The notes beneath the pieces were generated by a model that saw only the letters and a list, made by a program, of their open reading frames with translations, searched no databases and was not told the DNA's origin. From the NCBI GenBank assembly GCA_001566295.1, contig KQ964247.1, positions 558,001 through 622,000 of the forward strand: 64,000 bases of DNA, in the 5' to 3' direction. The translations under genes and the position numbers were made by a program. Origin of the DNA: Microdochium bolleyi (Eukaryota; Ascomycota; Sordariomycetes; Xylariales; Microdochiaceae). This document shows, piece by piece, positions 1 through 10,783 of the stretch; the stretch's first letter is position 1, and each line of letters begins with the position of its first letter.

Positions 1-2
1 CT

Positions 3-203
3 TCTGGCGTTGAAGGCACTGGGAGAGACGCGAATGGTGCCGCAACGGCAGCCGCAGTGGCAGCGCCGCCGCCTGTGGTCTTCCAGGATCTGTGGGACGC
101 CATGACAATCGGCTGGGCAGATACGGACATGGTAGATGTCGTAGGTGTGCTTCAGCCACAAGGAGAGGAAGAAAGGGAGCCTCCGGCTTCGGGGCAGTCA
201 TGA
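3..203 (+). CDS. C-terminal fragment of an unidentified protein (5' part outside the window)
   Basis: An open frame enters from the left edge and ends at TGA 201-203, giving about 66 residues. It is Ala/Pro-rich at first (TAAAVAAPPP) and then more ordered (FQDLWDAMTIGWADTDM), with an acidic, hydrophilic tail. A short acidic C-terminus with this aromatic/Asp pattern is compatible with a fungal Zn2Cys6 transcription factor. That is inference only, because no DNA-binding domain lies in the window. The frame could begin inside an intron-split exon. It points toward the methyltransferase gene (tail to tail, 494 bp apart). The only support is frame openness and protein-like composition. Confidence 0.45.
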   Translation, partial: SGVEGTGRDANGAATAAAVAAPPPVVFQDLWDAMTIGWADTDMVDVVGVLQPQGEEEREPPASGQS

Positions 204-697
204 ATATAATGGCAAGGAATGCGCACGGTGATGTCAGCGTTCTGGAGATGTAGTGGAAACGTTGCGATTCTAGCAATGGACAAGTGTATATCACATGTAA
301 TTATATCTAGACATGTATCAATCATGTCTTCCTAGGAAGAGCAGTAGACGGCAGATGAGCCAGAGCAATTTTCATGACATCACATCATTCACTCACTGCC
401 TTTGCGAATCGAAGGACGTACGGGAGTTCAACTTTCGTGACTCAACTGTAGAGTATATCTACGACTTCCTCGCCCATCATCTGAAGACGTCTCCAAAAGT
501 CCGCCTCGGACCCCCCCTAGACGAAGACCTGTGCTGAGCAGTACCAACAAACATCGTTGTGCTCCCGCCTAGCATACCCACTTCTTTCTCTATTCGTACG
601 GCTTCTGGGCGTGGATGTGTACACTATTTTCTCCGAATTAGTCTTGGATGTGCTCGTGGAAAGGAGAAAACGCGAGATTGGGAGAAGAAGAAAAAGC
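204..697. other. Convergent 3' intergenic region
   Basis: This stretch lies between two converging genes. It is relatively AT-rich around 240-450. I see no exon, RNA gene or clear repeat in it; it presumably holds both 3' UTRs. Confidence 0.5.
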
Positions 698-2396
698 TCA
701 CCCCTCCGAGTAGGAATGGATCTTGGGGTTCTTCATGTCGGCCTCGACCCTGACGAGCAGCTCGCGGACCCTGTCGGGCTCCCAGCCGAGGATGCGCGTG
801 AAGAGCGCCATGCTCATGCTCTCGAGCCCGTTGACCATGTCGGTCTGGAGGAGCAGCGCCATCTCCTTGTTCCGGGCGCCCTTGGGCCAGGGGTTGAGCC
901 CCACGGCCTCGCGCTTCTCGACAATGTTGACGCAGCCCAGCTCCTGCAGCCACTGGGTGTAGTAGACGGCGTTGGTCCAGCGGCGGCCCGTCATGGTGGC
1001 GGCCTTGATGATGTTGTCGGCCCACTCCTTGAGCGCGCAGCCGGGAGGGGGCGGGGTGAGGAACTGGAACGGCATGATGGGGTCGCGCAGCTCGAGCCAG
1101 CCCCCCGGCGCGAGGGACCGGTAGGCCTCGGCGAAGACGGCGCGCGGGTCCTTGAAGCACGTCACCACGGCGCGGATGTGGATCAGGTCGAACTTCTGCG
1201 AGAAGCACCACTCGTCCTCGGCGTCGAAGATCTCGAAGTCGACATTGGGCGGGACACTTTTCACGGGGTGGTGCGGTGAGTGTTAGTGGCCTCTTCTTGT
1301 CCAGGGTGAAGAGGGGGGATTGGATGTGATTGACGCACTATGGTGGTTGGATCGGGGACAGGTCGATTCCGAGGACACTCGTCCCGGGATATTGCTGGCC
1401 TGGATCCTGGTTAGCCATGATGCTCCTGAAGTTTCTCCGGCAACTTCGGTCAATTGATTCAGGCAGGGCGAGATTCCGAGTCGTCCCTGAAGTCTCTGAT
1501 TGCCGAGGTCGAAGAAACTCACCGAACTCGATCGCCCATATTCCTGTCCCACACGCGACGTCCAGGACATTGTGGCAGCGCTCGTCTATGGGGGCGTTGA
1601 CCAGCTTGCCATCATTTGCGAGCGTGTATATCCTATGCTGGAAGTCTGCAGGTTCGTCAGCAGACGGAGTGTTGTGTGACGTAGTCTCCCTTGTTTCACT
1701 ACTCGAGCGGTCGCATACCGAGTCTGTCTTGTTCCGTCTGTAGACTCGTAAGTGACCATGCTTCTCTTAACCGCCCAGATCATCAAATAGCCACGGAGCA
1801 GGAAAAGGGCAGTCGGCCAACGTACCTCATCGTTCGGCAGCATATATTTGCCCTCCTTGTACCGGTGATACGTCCGGCCATTCTCTATAACATGGTCGTA
1901 GATGCTGCTTGTAACACTCCTGGTCGACGAGCTGGAGACCGCGGATCAGTATGCCGCGACAGTGGTAACCCGTCTCACGATCCCCAGAAAGTCAAGAAAT
2001 CACATCCTTGTACGTACTGTATGCTGCTGGCACTGCCAATCGCAGAATCACGCTCCCAAGTGGTCTAAAAGAGGTCAGGAATCAGTGGAAAGAAGGCAAT
2101 ATTTGATGGGACGAGTGAGTGATTAATAACGAGTGACGTCCATGTCCGCGAAACGGTCTTGCACAGGGGAATAGGCCAAGGAAGCGTGGGCAACACAATG
2201 TGAAGCGGCATTCACGAAGCAGAGGTGGAGCAGAAGCTGGGTGACAGGACAAGCTTACATCGACCTCGAGGGCGTTCAACTCAAAAAGCTGTGGCTCATG
2301 AGCCTCTCCCATGGTAGTGTCCTCCGCCTCCCTGCTGTGTTCACCGTCTGGCTGCTCGCTGATGCCATCACGAGAGCCGTCTCCTACGCCGGCCAT
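698..2396 (-). CDS. LaeA/TAM-type SAM-dependent methyltransferase, six exons
   Basis: Proposed coding exons are 2259-2396, 2018-2064, 1826-1931, 1523-~1727, 1339-1399 and 698-1256 (reverse strand), about 371 residues. The family landmarks run across the splice joins: ERDSAIGSASSI, then SSIYDHVIENGRTYHRYKEG, then YMLPNDE, then the SAM-binding motif I VLDVACGTGIWAIEF, then LGIDLSPIQPPYVPPNVDF. The last exon holds the rest of the Rossmann domain (SLAPGGWLEL) and the C-terminal cap. This order is typical of fungal TAM/LaeA-like methyltransferases, whose substrates are mostly unknown. The 3' splice site before exon 4 is uncertain: in-frame AGs at 1728 and 1638 differ by 30 residues. The start at 2396 sits in a good context (ACCATGG), but an in-frame ATG lies 18 codons upstream. 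Either cytosolic or nuclear localisation is possible. Confidence 0.85.
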
Positions 2397-3128
2397 GGTA
2401 CAAAGGTGGCACGGTTTCCGACTTGGAATGGCTGCGGAGGTTGCGCTCAAAGAAGAATCCTGATGCTCCGTCCTGCCTCATGAATGTGGCCGGCCGGCCT
2501 GGGATCGCCGCAGGGGTAGCGGTCTCGTGGATGCTGCTTGCCGTTCGGACTGGCGACAGTGCATCACGGAGGGAGAACTTGCCTACTCACGGGCACGAGT
2601 CAGAATCTTGCAGAGGGGGCACGACTTGGCTGTCTCGAATCGCCAATGTGGATGAGATGGATGGGACCTTACGTGCTTTAATAACTTGAGAGCAGTGTGG
2701 GGAAGAGGTCCCAAGGCTGCGCGAGCCGGCATTTGGCTACCCTCCGAGGCCAGGGGTCCGCTGCAGTGTAACGCTGATGACGCCGGCGTCAGTGCCGGAG
2801 GGGCATCACAGCTTCCTGGTCGGGACACCTTTGTCACACCACGCCCAGCACCTTGCCCTACATGGATCCGCTGGTCTGGCGACCAACTCGACCAATTCTG
2901 GTTCCGTCAGACAACATCCACATTCCGTCCGCAAAAACCCGGTTGAGCCTACCTGTCTACTTCATACACCAGCTCGACTGTTGCAACTTGGCCCCCAAAC
3001 CATCTCGCCACGGCCCGACTATCCCAGCAAACTCGTCGCCTTCGCCATGATCCATTGCTGAAAGGACCCATCTTGCACGTGTATGCGCAACGCCCGGTCG
3101 GCATACTGGTTAATCGGCCCGGACTCCA
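2397..3128. other. Intergenic: upstream of the methyltransferase, downstream of the PC-esterase
   Basis: These 732 bp lie between two - strand genes and should hold the methyltransferase promoter and the PC-esterase 3' UTR. Several short open frames exist on both strands, but none has protein-like character. No repeat or RNA gene was seen. Confidence 0.45.
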
Positions 3129-4508
3129 TCAGAGCGAATTGAGCCAGTTCAGCACCAACATGGCCTTGACAAGATTGCCCCGCATGTCCATGTGCACACC
3201 GTCGTACAGGGAGGCCTGGACACTCATGTTCCACGTGCCGAGATGATCGATACGTCGCCGGGCTGCCTCCACCGCCATCGTCTTTTCGAAGCGGACCAAG
3301 GCTTTGTTTCCTTGACTCAATAGCCACTCGTCAGGTTTGAGCTCGCCAGCAGCGTTCGGAGTCACCAGCAGGATGGGCAAATACCCTCGACTACCCCGCC
3401 CCCTGCCGGCAGCATACCCTAGACTCGGGCGGACGATGTCGAGAACAGTATCGAGCCAAGCCAGGGACTCTTTGTGATTCAGGTCGTTCCACAATCCGTG
3501 GCCAAGCACAAAGGCACGAGGCCGGGTCATTTGGACGCCCACGGTGCTCCTCAACCGTTCCAGTTCTTCCCCTGCCATGGGATAACGCACCATTTGTTCA
3601 ACTGCACTCCTTGGGTCAGCCGTCTTGGCCGGCGCATATGCGAGTTCATGTCGAAACTCACTTTTGATGGTAGAGCTCCAGCCATGATCAAGTTGTAGAC
3701 ACTTCAAGCTTGCAGGGTCACTCTTCGCCACGTCCTCCGTACTGAAAATTCCCTGGACCGAGCAATGTTGAACGTCGAACTGGCGGTTGCAGAAACACGT
3801 GTCCCTAGCCAGCCAGAGTTAGCAATGGTGTAAAAGCAGGCGTATCTAAGCGTCCCCTCTGGACACACACCTTTCAGCTGAATCAAAATTCCAATCTGTG
3901 ACGCCTCCATAACCAAGATCCTCTCGGATCAATATGTTGAGAGCGCCAATTACGTGACGCAACATAGAGTCACCAACGAGCACGACTTGTGAGAATCTAC
4001 CCAGTATGTTGCAGATGTCCTTGGTGGAAAACCACTGGTGAGTACACCCTCGAGAAAGATACGGGGCATCTTTGCCAACTCTTCCTCCTGATGACATTGC
4101 CTTAAGGAGCGATTGGCGATCTTGACATAGCGGGCCAACATTCTGGTATAAGTCGAGAGAAGAGAAGTTGCACATCGGGCCGTGGTGTCTGAAGCCTTCA
4201 AAGCTGTTTTGTGATCGTTCAACTTGCAAACCATCATTCGGCCGAGTTGGAGATCCAACCTGCGGGGGGAGATATTCTGTACAATGACAGTCCTCGCGGC
4301 GGCTACTGAGATGCCATAGAAACAAAGTAGCGCAGAGGAGAGCGACAGTTGCATAGACCCTGCCATATCTTCGTGAGAGGCGACGAGTCCAGGCGGATAA
4401 GCTGGTTAGCCGGAGTTGTCGGTTCTCAGGAATGGTCGGCAAAAGCCTGCGGGCTTCCCAGTATTGCCGCCCGCCGTTTTCGCTCCTGCGAGCCGCAGGT
4501 TCGTCCAT
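3129..4508 (-). CDS. Type II membrane SGNH/PC-esterase-like protein
   Basis: Two exons, 3871-4508 and 3129-3804, are joined across a 66-bp intron (GTGTGT...CTAG) and give 437 residues. A basic cytoplasmic N-terminus is followed by one membrane segment at about residues 51-67 (VYATVALLCATLFLWHL), so the catalytic part should face the Golgi/ER lumen. The SGNH block I motif VLVGDSMLRH is at about 176-185. The C-terminal block YDGVHMDMRGNLVKAMLVLN supplies the Asp and His (about D414 and H417) of a Ser-His-Asp triad. This arrangement matches the PC-esterase/Cas1p-type O-acetyltransferase superfamily, whose members acetylate or deacetylate glycans. The substrate here is unknown. Cysteines before the GDS motif may form disulfides. 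The start at 4508 is the first ATG giving the membrane anchor. Confidence 0.8.
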
Positions 4509-5426
4509 GTTCTCGGTGCTTTCTACTGGTGGCGGAAAGCGTTGAGACAGGTAGTCCCTTGGGTTTGCAAGCGGGTGGGCTCCTCGTGCCGGAGCTTGCG
4601 AGATGGGGACTTTGAAGATTGCCGCCTGGCGTCAAAGTGGGAGCTGCCGAGAAGGGTGCGAGGCTGCGAGCCAGAAGTACTGACGCCTGCTCTGTCGTTA
4701 AGACCACATGAATCGTGAATAAGGAAAGGGCAACTTGAAGTTTGGAAAGTCAGATATACACGATACCAACCACCGAGGCATGTTGTCCATGCTCTCTGAA
4801 TAGCCACTCCGATTGCAATCGAAAAGCACAATGAAGATCAAATTTTCTGGGATCCGGCCGTTTCGCCAGGTTGCAGACACGACGACCTAATCTGAGTTGT
4901 TCTTTCATGCGTTTCCACGAGAGATTGTTTGAGGAAGGCACAATCAAGGGTCTTAGTCAGCCGGGGTTGTCAATCGCTCCAGGGCGCGCTTGCTGACAGC
5001 AGCGAGTGCTGGAGCTGCATTATTCAGGCATCCCGAGGTCGGCCGTCTTTACACCTACCAGCCTCAGACCAATATCGTGACTGAGCCTCACATACCTGCT
5101 TTACCACCTCTCCAGCCCGTTCTCTTCTCGTGCCGAGCGCATTCGGTTAGAACCCGACGTTGTCGCCTGACTTGCGCCTGCTTGTCTCGGTTTTTTGCGC
5201 AGGTGCAACACAAGAATTCGGCATAGCCATTACACAACAACGGCTCTCCACACCGACTCGTGGCATTTCCTACGGAGTTCGAAAGATCTCAAGTTTCGAC
5301 TTTGCATACGCGGCGGGTGATTGCGCCGCACAACAGCGAGCCTTCTTGCCACGTGGTGCTCTACGCAGGGTCCTCAGGCTACGGCCCTCGCCTTGAGGCT
5401 CCTCAAGCGGCACAATTCACGTCAAG
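4509..5426. promoter_or_regulatory. Divergent promoter region, PC-esterase (-) and SDR (+)
   Basis: These 918 bp separate two head-to-head genes and must contain both promoters. No convincing TATA box, operator-like repeat or additional exon could be assigned by eye. Confidence 0.45.
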
Positions 5427-6530
5427 ATGCACAATATCGAGTCCCTAGTCCGCCAGTCCCGGCCCGTGGACCTCAGCCTTGGGTACGACACGGCGACTGT
5501 TGCTGGCAAGACCATCCTCATCACCGGTGGCGCTTCCGGCTTCGGCGCTGGCTTTGCCCGGCGATGGGCTGCCCTTGGCGCAAACGTCATGATTGGCGAC
5601 ATCTCGGATGCTGACGGTGAGGCTCTCATCGCCGAGCTGCGGCGTTCCACCGGCTCCGCGCACCATCATTACTTCCACTGCGATGTCACAGACTGGGCTT
5701 CTCAAGTCAAATTTTTCAAAGAGGCTGCAGAGTGCAGCCCACACGGCGGTATCGATGTCGTCGTCGCAAATGCTGGTGTCAAAGACACAGACGATCACTT
5801 CGATAATCCGTCAAGAGATTTGAGCCAGCTGGACTGCAAGCCGCCGAATCTCAAATGTCTGGATGTCAATATCACTGGTGTGGCGTATACCACACACTTG
5901 GCTCTGTTCTGGCTACCGCGAAGTTCCGGCAAGGACAAGCTCATCATGTTGCTGGGTTCCGTGGCCAGTTTGATGCCATTGCCCCCGCAGATTCAGTACA
6001 CAACTACCAAGCATGCTGTGCTCGGCCTATTCCGCACTTTGCGCGGCACAGCATGGCAGCACAACATTCGCGTCAATTTACTGTGTCCATACTTCATCAA
6101 GACGCCCATCGTCCCACCGATAGGCAGGGTCCTGTTGGCTGGTGGTGGCATGGGCGAGACCAGCTCTGTTGTTGAGGCAGCCACACGCTTCTTGTCCGAC
6201 GAAAGCATTGTCGGCAGAGCTCTCGTAGTCGGTCCCAAGGTGCGACTCAAGGAAGACGCTAGCACCTGGGAGGATGAGTTTGAAATCGTCGGCGTCGATG
6301 ATGGAAGTGAAGGCTCATCGTCACAGAGCAAGAATAGCGCTACCAACTCGACAAAGGAGATCTGGGAAGTCTACGCGCACGACTTCGAGGCTGTGGAGAC
6401 ATTTGTATACCGTTTCGCCAAGCTCTTATATGCCGTGGAGCAGATTCGGGGCTGGGCGGGCTGGTTCACGGATGTGCTCGAAGCCTTGACGATGAAGTTA
6501 CGTGGCCGGAGACGCAAACAGCGGGCATGA
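5427..6530 (+). CDS. Short-chain dehydrogenase/reductase (SDR)
   Basis: A single intronless frame of 367 residues. The cofactor loop TGGASGFG is at residues 33-40, the NAG motif (VVVANAGV) near 113, a serine region (LLGSVASL) near 178, and the catalytic YxxxK as YTTTK near 191, so the classical SDR active site is complete. After the Rossmann core, the protein carries an extension of about 100 residues. This starts with an acidic/Ser-rich stretch and ends in a basic, partly amphipathic tail (KLRGRRRKQRA). The classical family oxidises or reduces alcohols and ketones with NAD(P). The substrate cannot be read from the sequence. The relatives I would expect are fungal 15-hydroxyprostaglandin-dehydrogenase-like SDRs. 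The start ATG follows AAG and is the only one that includes the full first beta strand. Confidence 0.9.
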   Translation: MHNIESLVRQSRPVDLSLGYDTATVAGKTILITGGASGFGAGFARRWAALGANVMIGDISDADGEALIAELRRSTGSAHHHYFHCDVTDWASQVKFFKEAAECSPHGGIDVVVANAGVKDTDDHFDNPSRDLSQLDCKPPNLKCLDVNITGVAYTTHLALFWLPRSSGKDKLIMLLGSVASLMPLPPQIQYTTTKHAVLGLFRTLRGTAWQHNIRVNLLCPYFIKTPIVPPIGRVLLAGGGMGETSSVVEAATRFLSDESIVGRALVVGPKVRLKEDASTWEDEFEIVGVDDGSEGSSSQSKNSATNSTKEIWEVYAHDFEAVETFVYRFAKLLYAVEQIRGWAGWFTDVLEALTMKLRGRRRKQRA

Positions 6531-9500
6531 GGCACAAGCCGACTCAGAGTCATCAAGACCATCATCTAATGGAAAACGGTGGCTATGCCAGGAGCAATCA
6601 AGTAGCACAGTGCTCAACAATAAGGAGACTTCGGAGGGTACGGACATCTTAGATGTCCATGTGTCAAGGTCAATCTTAGTTGAAGCTTTGGACTACTGGC
6701 TCAAGGTTTTGAGTGCCTGCTCCATCAAAATCAGTTATCAGCCAAGCCGAGTAGCATCTTCAGATGCATACAGCATTCTAAACCGCAAGATACTAAACCT
6801 CTCGGGCTCAAGTACATAACACGTCGTTGTCGACATTTGTGAATATTTTGAACTCCTGTCAACATCAGCTACACAGCTTAACAACCCGGCACTCTCACGA
6901 CGTGGACCAGCAAGAAGTACGATGAACCTGCAGTTGCGCAGCCTGGACTTGGCAGAGTTGCAGGCAGCCGCGTCATACACTTGGAGCGAACATTGGGCAG
7001 GGGAACCAGGAACAACACTTGCGTACTGGGACGCGGCGCCATCCTCTCTTGTTCGGCTCGCCCTGCTCGCCTGCCTCGCAGCAGCTGACGTGGTGTGTTT
7101 CTTTTGCTTCTGCAATCCACTGGGGGTTCTTCGCCCTTGACACAGGTGGAATATGCAACCCTTGTCCCAAGAACTTGTCTCGACTTGATTTTTGCTAGGA
7201 AAAGCAAGCCCTCGCAGTGTGGTTGTCTCGCCAGGGGGCTTCTAGGATGTCCGGCACTTGCTCGTCATATTGCAGAATGCGAGCCGCAACGCTGGCGACC
7301 CCTCGGCGAGGTCGCTGACTGTTTCCACGGCGCTGACTAGGACGACGGCCCACAGGGGAGCTTTATCGATCATGACGAGTGGGGTGATGGTGATTATGGG
7401 TGGGCGCCCTAAGCAAGGGAGGCCCTGGAGCCTGGGCATCGTGACAGGAACCAGCTCCTTTGGGGGCGCCCAATCGGCTGAGCTTCCACTGCTCCGATAC
7501 TCCCCGCCCCGCCGAATCACCGCTGGTGCCCACTTGAGAGCTCCTGGGCAGGGTCGCTGCCTTGACCTGCCATTCGTCCAGAGTTTCCGGCCGGGGCTTC
7601 CTACTGATGGGCATGTCAGCAGGAAGCTTGCGAGCCTGGTATTTGTATTTTGGACGCGGTTTTGGACGGAGTTCGCGTGCTTCTAGGACAGCGTATCTAT
7701 AACTCGCCCGGGGCGGTTGTGGCTGAGACGTTGTTGAGGTGAGCATCAAGAGAGGCAATGGATGGCTTATGCGTTTTGGGGCGAACCGTAAGATGCCGAG
7801 ATACTCCCCCACTTCGTCCTGTGGCGGGGCTCCGGGCTGCGTGCGCGTAGGTTAGCACCGTGGGCGGCTCTGAGAGTGAAGTATCATGAGTACGGCGTGC
7901 TCGTGCTCAAGATGGTGATGGTGGGTGATTGACTGCACAATCAGAGGCATGAACGCGTCATTTTAGTCTAAACTCGATTCGCCCAGATGCCCTGCGTAGC
8001 GCATTAGTCATCCGCGGATGCCGACCACATCTCCATTTGAGTTTACACCATGCGCTTTCCCGTCTCACGCACAGTAGCACACCATCGGGTTGGGACCACA
8101 CCACCCTCTCGGCGCCCTGCATCCCTCCATGTCCGCATCCTCACCCATCCCATCCTCTGTCTCTGTGTCCGTGCTCACCGGTCCCTGTCCAGCTGTCTCG
8201 TCGGTCGCCTGTTGCTACAGGCTGCAGGCATCAACCCCTCCTCCCTCGAAACTCCACCCACCCGCTGCCTGCCTACGCAGTGCTCCTTCATGCGGGCTCG
8301 TCAGCTTGTCACAATGAGCCGTCCTCCGCATGCAGCTGCCACTCAACAGGCTACCGGTAGACCCTCGGCACTGCAAGGCTCAAGTACACAGCTGTTCCGA
8401 GGTCTCCTGCTGCCTCGCTTATCGCCAGGTCTCTCATGAGACGACCAACGTGCTCCAACTGGCGCGAGCTCGACACGACGATGTATCATAGCCTGTCCGC
8501 CGCCGCCATGCTTCAGATATCACTCTTGTTTGAGCAGGATCTCTCTGAGCGATGCTCTGGCTCTTGCCACTTGTGACTTTCAACTACTGATTATGAAGAC
8601 CTCTCGTCAACGCACGGCAAAGCAACGCAGCTGTGCCCAAAGGCTCGCAACCTTCGATTCACCAGACCCAACAACCAAGTAACGCAGCCAGGTTACCCTG
8701 GCTAGTGTCTGCTCCCAAAGGTATGCGCTCGCATTCTGATTGGTTCAAGGATCGAGGTCTAGAGCTGCAAGGTGCACACCGGTCCTCGGCGGCTGCAGGC
8801 TGTGGGCAGTCACTTGGCGGCGTGTGAGTACCTTGTACCGCCTCCGTTCCGCTGATTCTGTCTCGCCTGGCACATGCCCTTGGTAATCAACAACGCTCGC
8901 CATGATCGAGCAGAACACCCTCACTCTTTGCCGAGCGTCGGAGGTTGCCACGGCTTCCCAAGGCGAGAGACTGAAACGTAGTCGCGGTTTTCACAGACCA
9001 ACTGTCACCCGCCTTTTCCTCCGCTATCAGGGATACGTCTGCAAGGGTCCCCGTTTCACAAGAGCCACGATGTACCGAGGTCGCCCACTTCGGCTTGTCA
9101 ACGAGGAAACAGCGGGTGTGGCTGCCGACCTCGAGGCTGACAGCATCACCCGCAAAGCCGCTGCTATGTACAGCTCTCGACCCGAAAAGCATAACCAGCA
9201 TGTGATTCAGAGGAGTTTTTCTGTTTCTGATGAATGTACGTGTCTGACAAGCGGGTTCCACTTGGCGGATTCTCCTACCAATCTCGCTCCTCTAGGCGAT
9301 CATCTTCTGTCAGTCCGACCATGGAGTCCGAGGGGCTTCTCAGGTTCGGAGAGATACTTGCCAACATACACATACGCTAAAGACGATACAGGTCGAACAA
9401 GCCTCATACCTGATATCGAGCTCGATGCTGCCCGTCGGAACACCGATGCGCCGACTACCCGCAGCCAACGGAGTACTTGATCATTAATGGGCTGCAAGTC

Positions 9501-10783
9501 TAAAGAACGGGGAAGACAACCCATGTCCTTGCAGGCCCACACCCCCTCCATGCAACCATTCAACAGACGCCCTTGCCTTATCCTTTGCCCTGGCTTCCTC
9601 CGTGCCCAAGGAGCTCCGTAGAGAATGTCAAGGCCTCGCTGACGCGCACAGAGATTTGATACGGAGTTGGGTCTGGCGACATCGAGGGGACGCGCATTAG
9701 TCGCACATACTCCGTACCATTTTCCTGAACTGCCGGCCATGGTATGGCGAGTCTCAGCTGTCGGGTCGTCCCATAACGACACAATCAACGACAGTGGCAC
9801 AATGTAAACCCGCGGGCGGAACATCGCACATGGTGAAAAAGCGGGATGGAAGGACGTGACTGAGATGTGCGGACTGCGCTCCTCTCGCAACCTCAGCCCT
9901 GCCACCAACCGTTCAGGTTTTAGGACATTTCCGCATGGGCAACCCCTCACTTGAGCGTCGAGCCCTTGCTAGCATATTGTGCGAGAATTTCGTGGCCGGA
10001 TGTGCCACTTGTGAGCTCGGTCGAGTCTAAATCTGCCTAGCACGGCAGACGGGACCGTGTCGGTTTGGAAAGAGCCCGAGAATTGGCCCCTTCGCAAAGC
10101 ATAACAAACCTGGCGCTTCAGCCGGGCGACTGGTCGAGCAGTGCGCACCTCTTTCGGTCCTCCGAAGCAGCCCACGGGTGCGACGAAACACGATGTGAAT
10201 CAGCCTCATCTGCTGCTCTCGCGGCCATGGGGCCACCATTCCATGCTGTTGGGACCCTGGAACGGGATGTGCTCACGCTTAAGCGATCTGCCCCTGTGCA
10301 GCGCCCGTCAAACTTTGTGCCGGGCTGCAGTGGCATTGGCGCGTAGAGGGCGTGTGCAAAAGGATATGCTGGGCTGGCAGTCCCGTCACGAAACGGAGTG
10401 CGCGTTCTGACGACGGGGTAAATTGGTGGTAGGCAATCTCAAGTCCCAGGAGAACCCGACCTGGGCGCGCTGCGACGGGCTGTGTAGACCAGCAGTTGTT
10501 TGATTGTGACCACCCCTCCATTACGACCACTCGGGCACAACACGTGAACCACACACCTGGCGATGCGGAAATGAGCAGTTAAAGAGGTGCAGAGGGGAAC
10601 CGAAGGGCATTGTCAGATGTCTCGCAGCAGCTTTTCACTCACCCTTTCGCCCGGGCCATTGGTGTCGGGTCCTCGGGCACCTCCCTCACTCCATGTCATC
10701 GCTGTGCGGTTTGCGGGTTGCAATCACCACTTGCGCAGGGCCGACGGAGTACACCTGCAGTCGTGTGCATCCTGGCCTATATG
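6531..10783. other. Gene-free intergenic stretch of 4.25 kb
   Basis: No frame on either strand shows a recognisable domain, and I found no chain of splice-compatible exons. The longest frames (for example + 8902-9480) have no family resemblance. Base composition is mixed without long AT-rich blocks, so there is no obvious RIP-mutated transposon. A non-coding RNA cannot be excluded. Confidence 0.4.

Noticed and set aside
3..6530. A complete secondary-metabolite cluster at the left edge
   Set aside because: No polyketide synthase, peptide synthetase, terpene cyclase or prenyltransferase is present in the window, so only the weaker grouping is reported.
8902..9480. 192-codon + strand frame
   Set aside because: No family resemblance, no low-bias codon use and no splice partners. 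A chance frame in GC-rich DNA is more likely.
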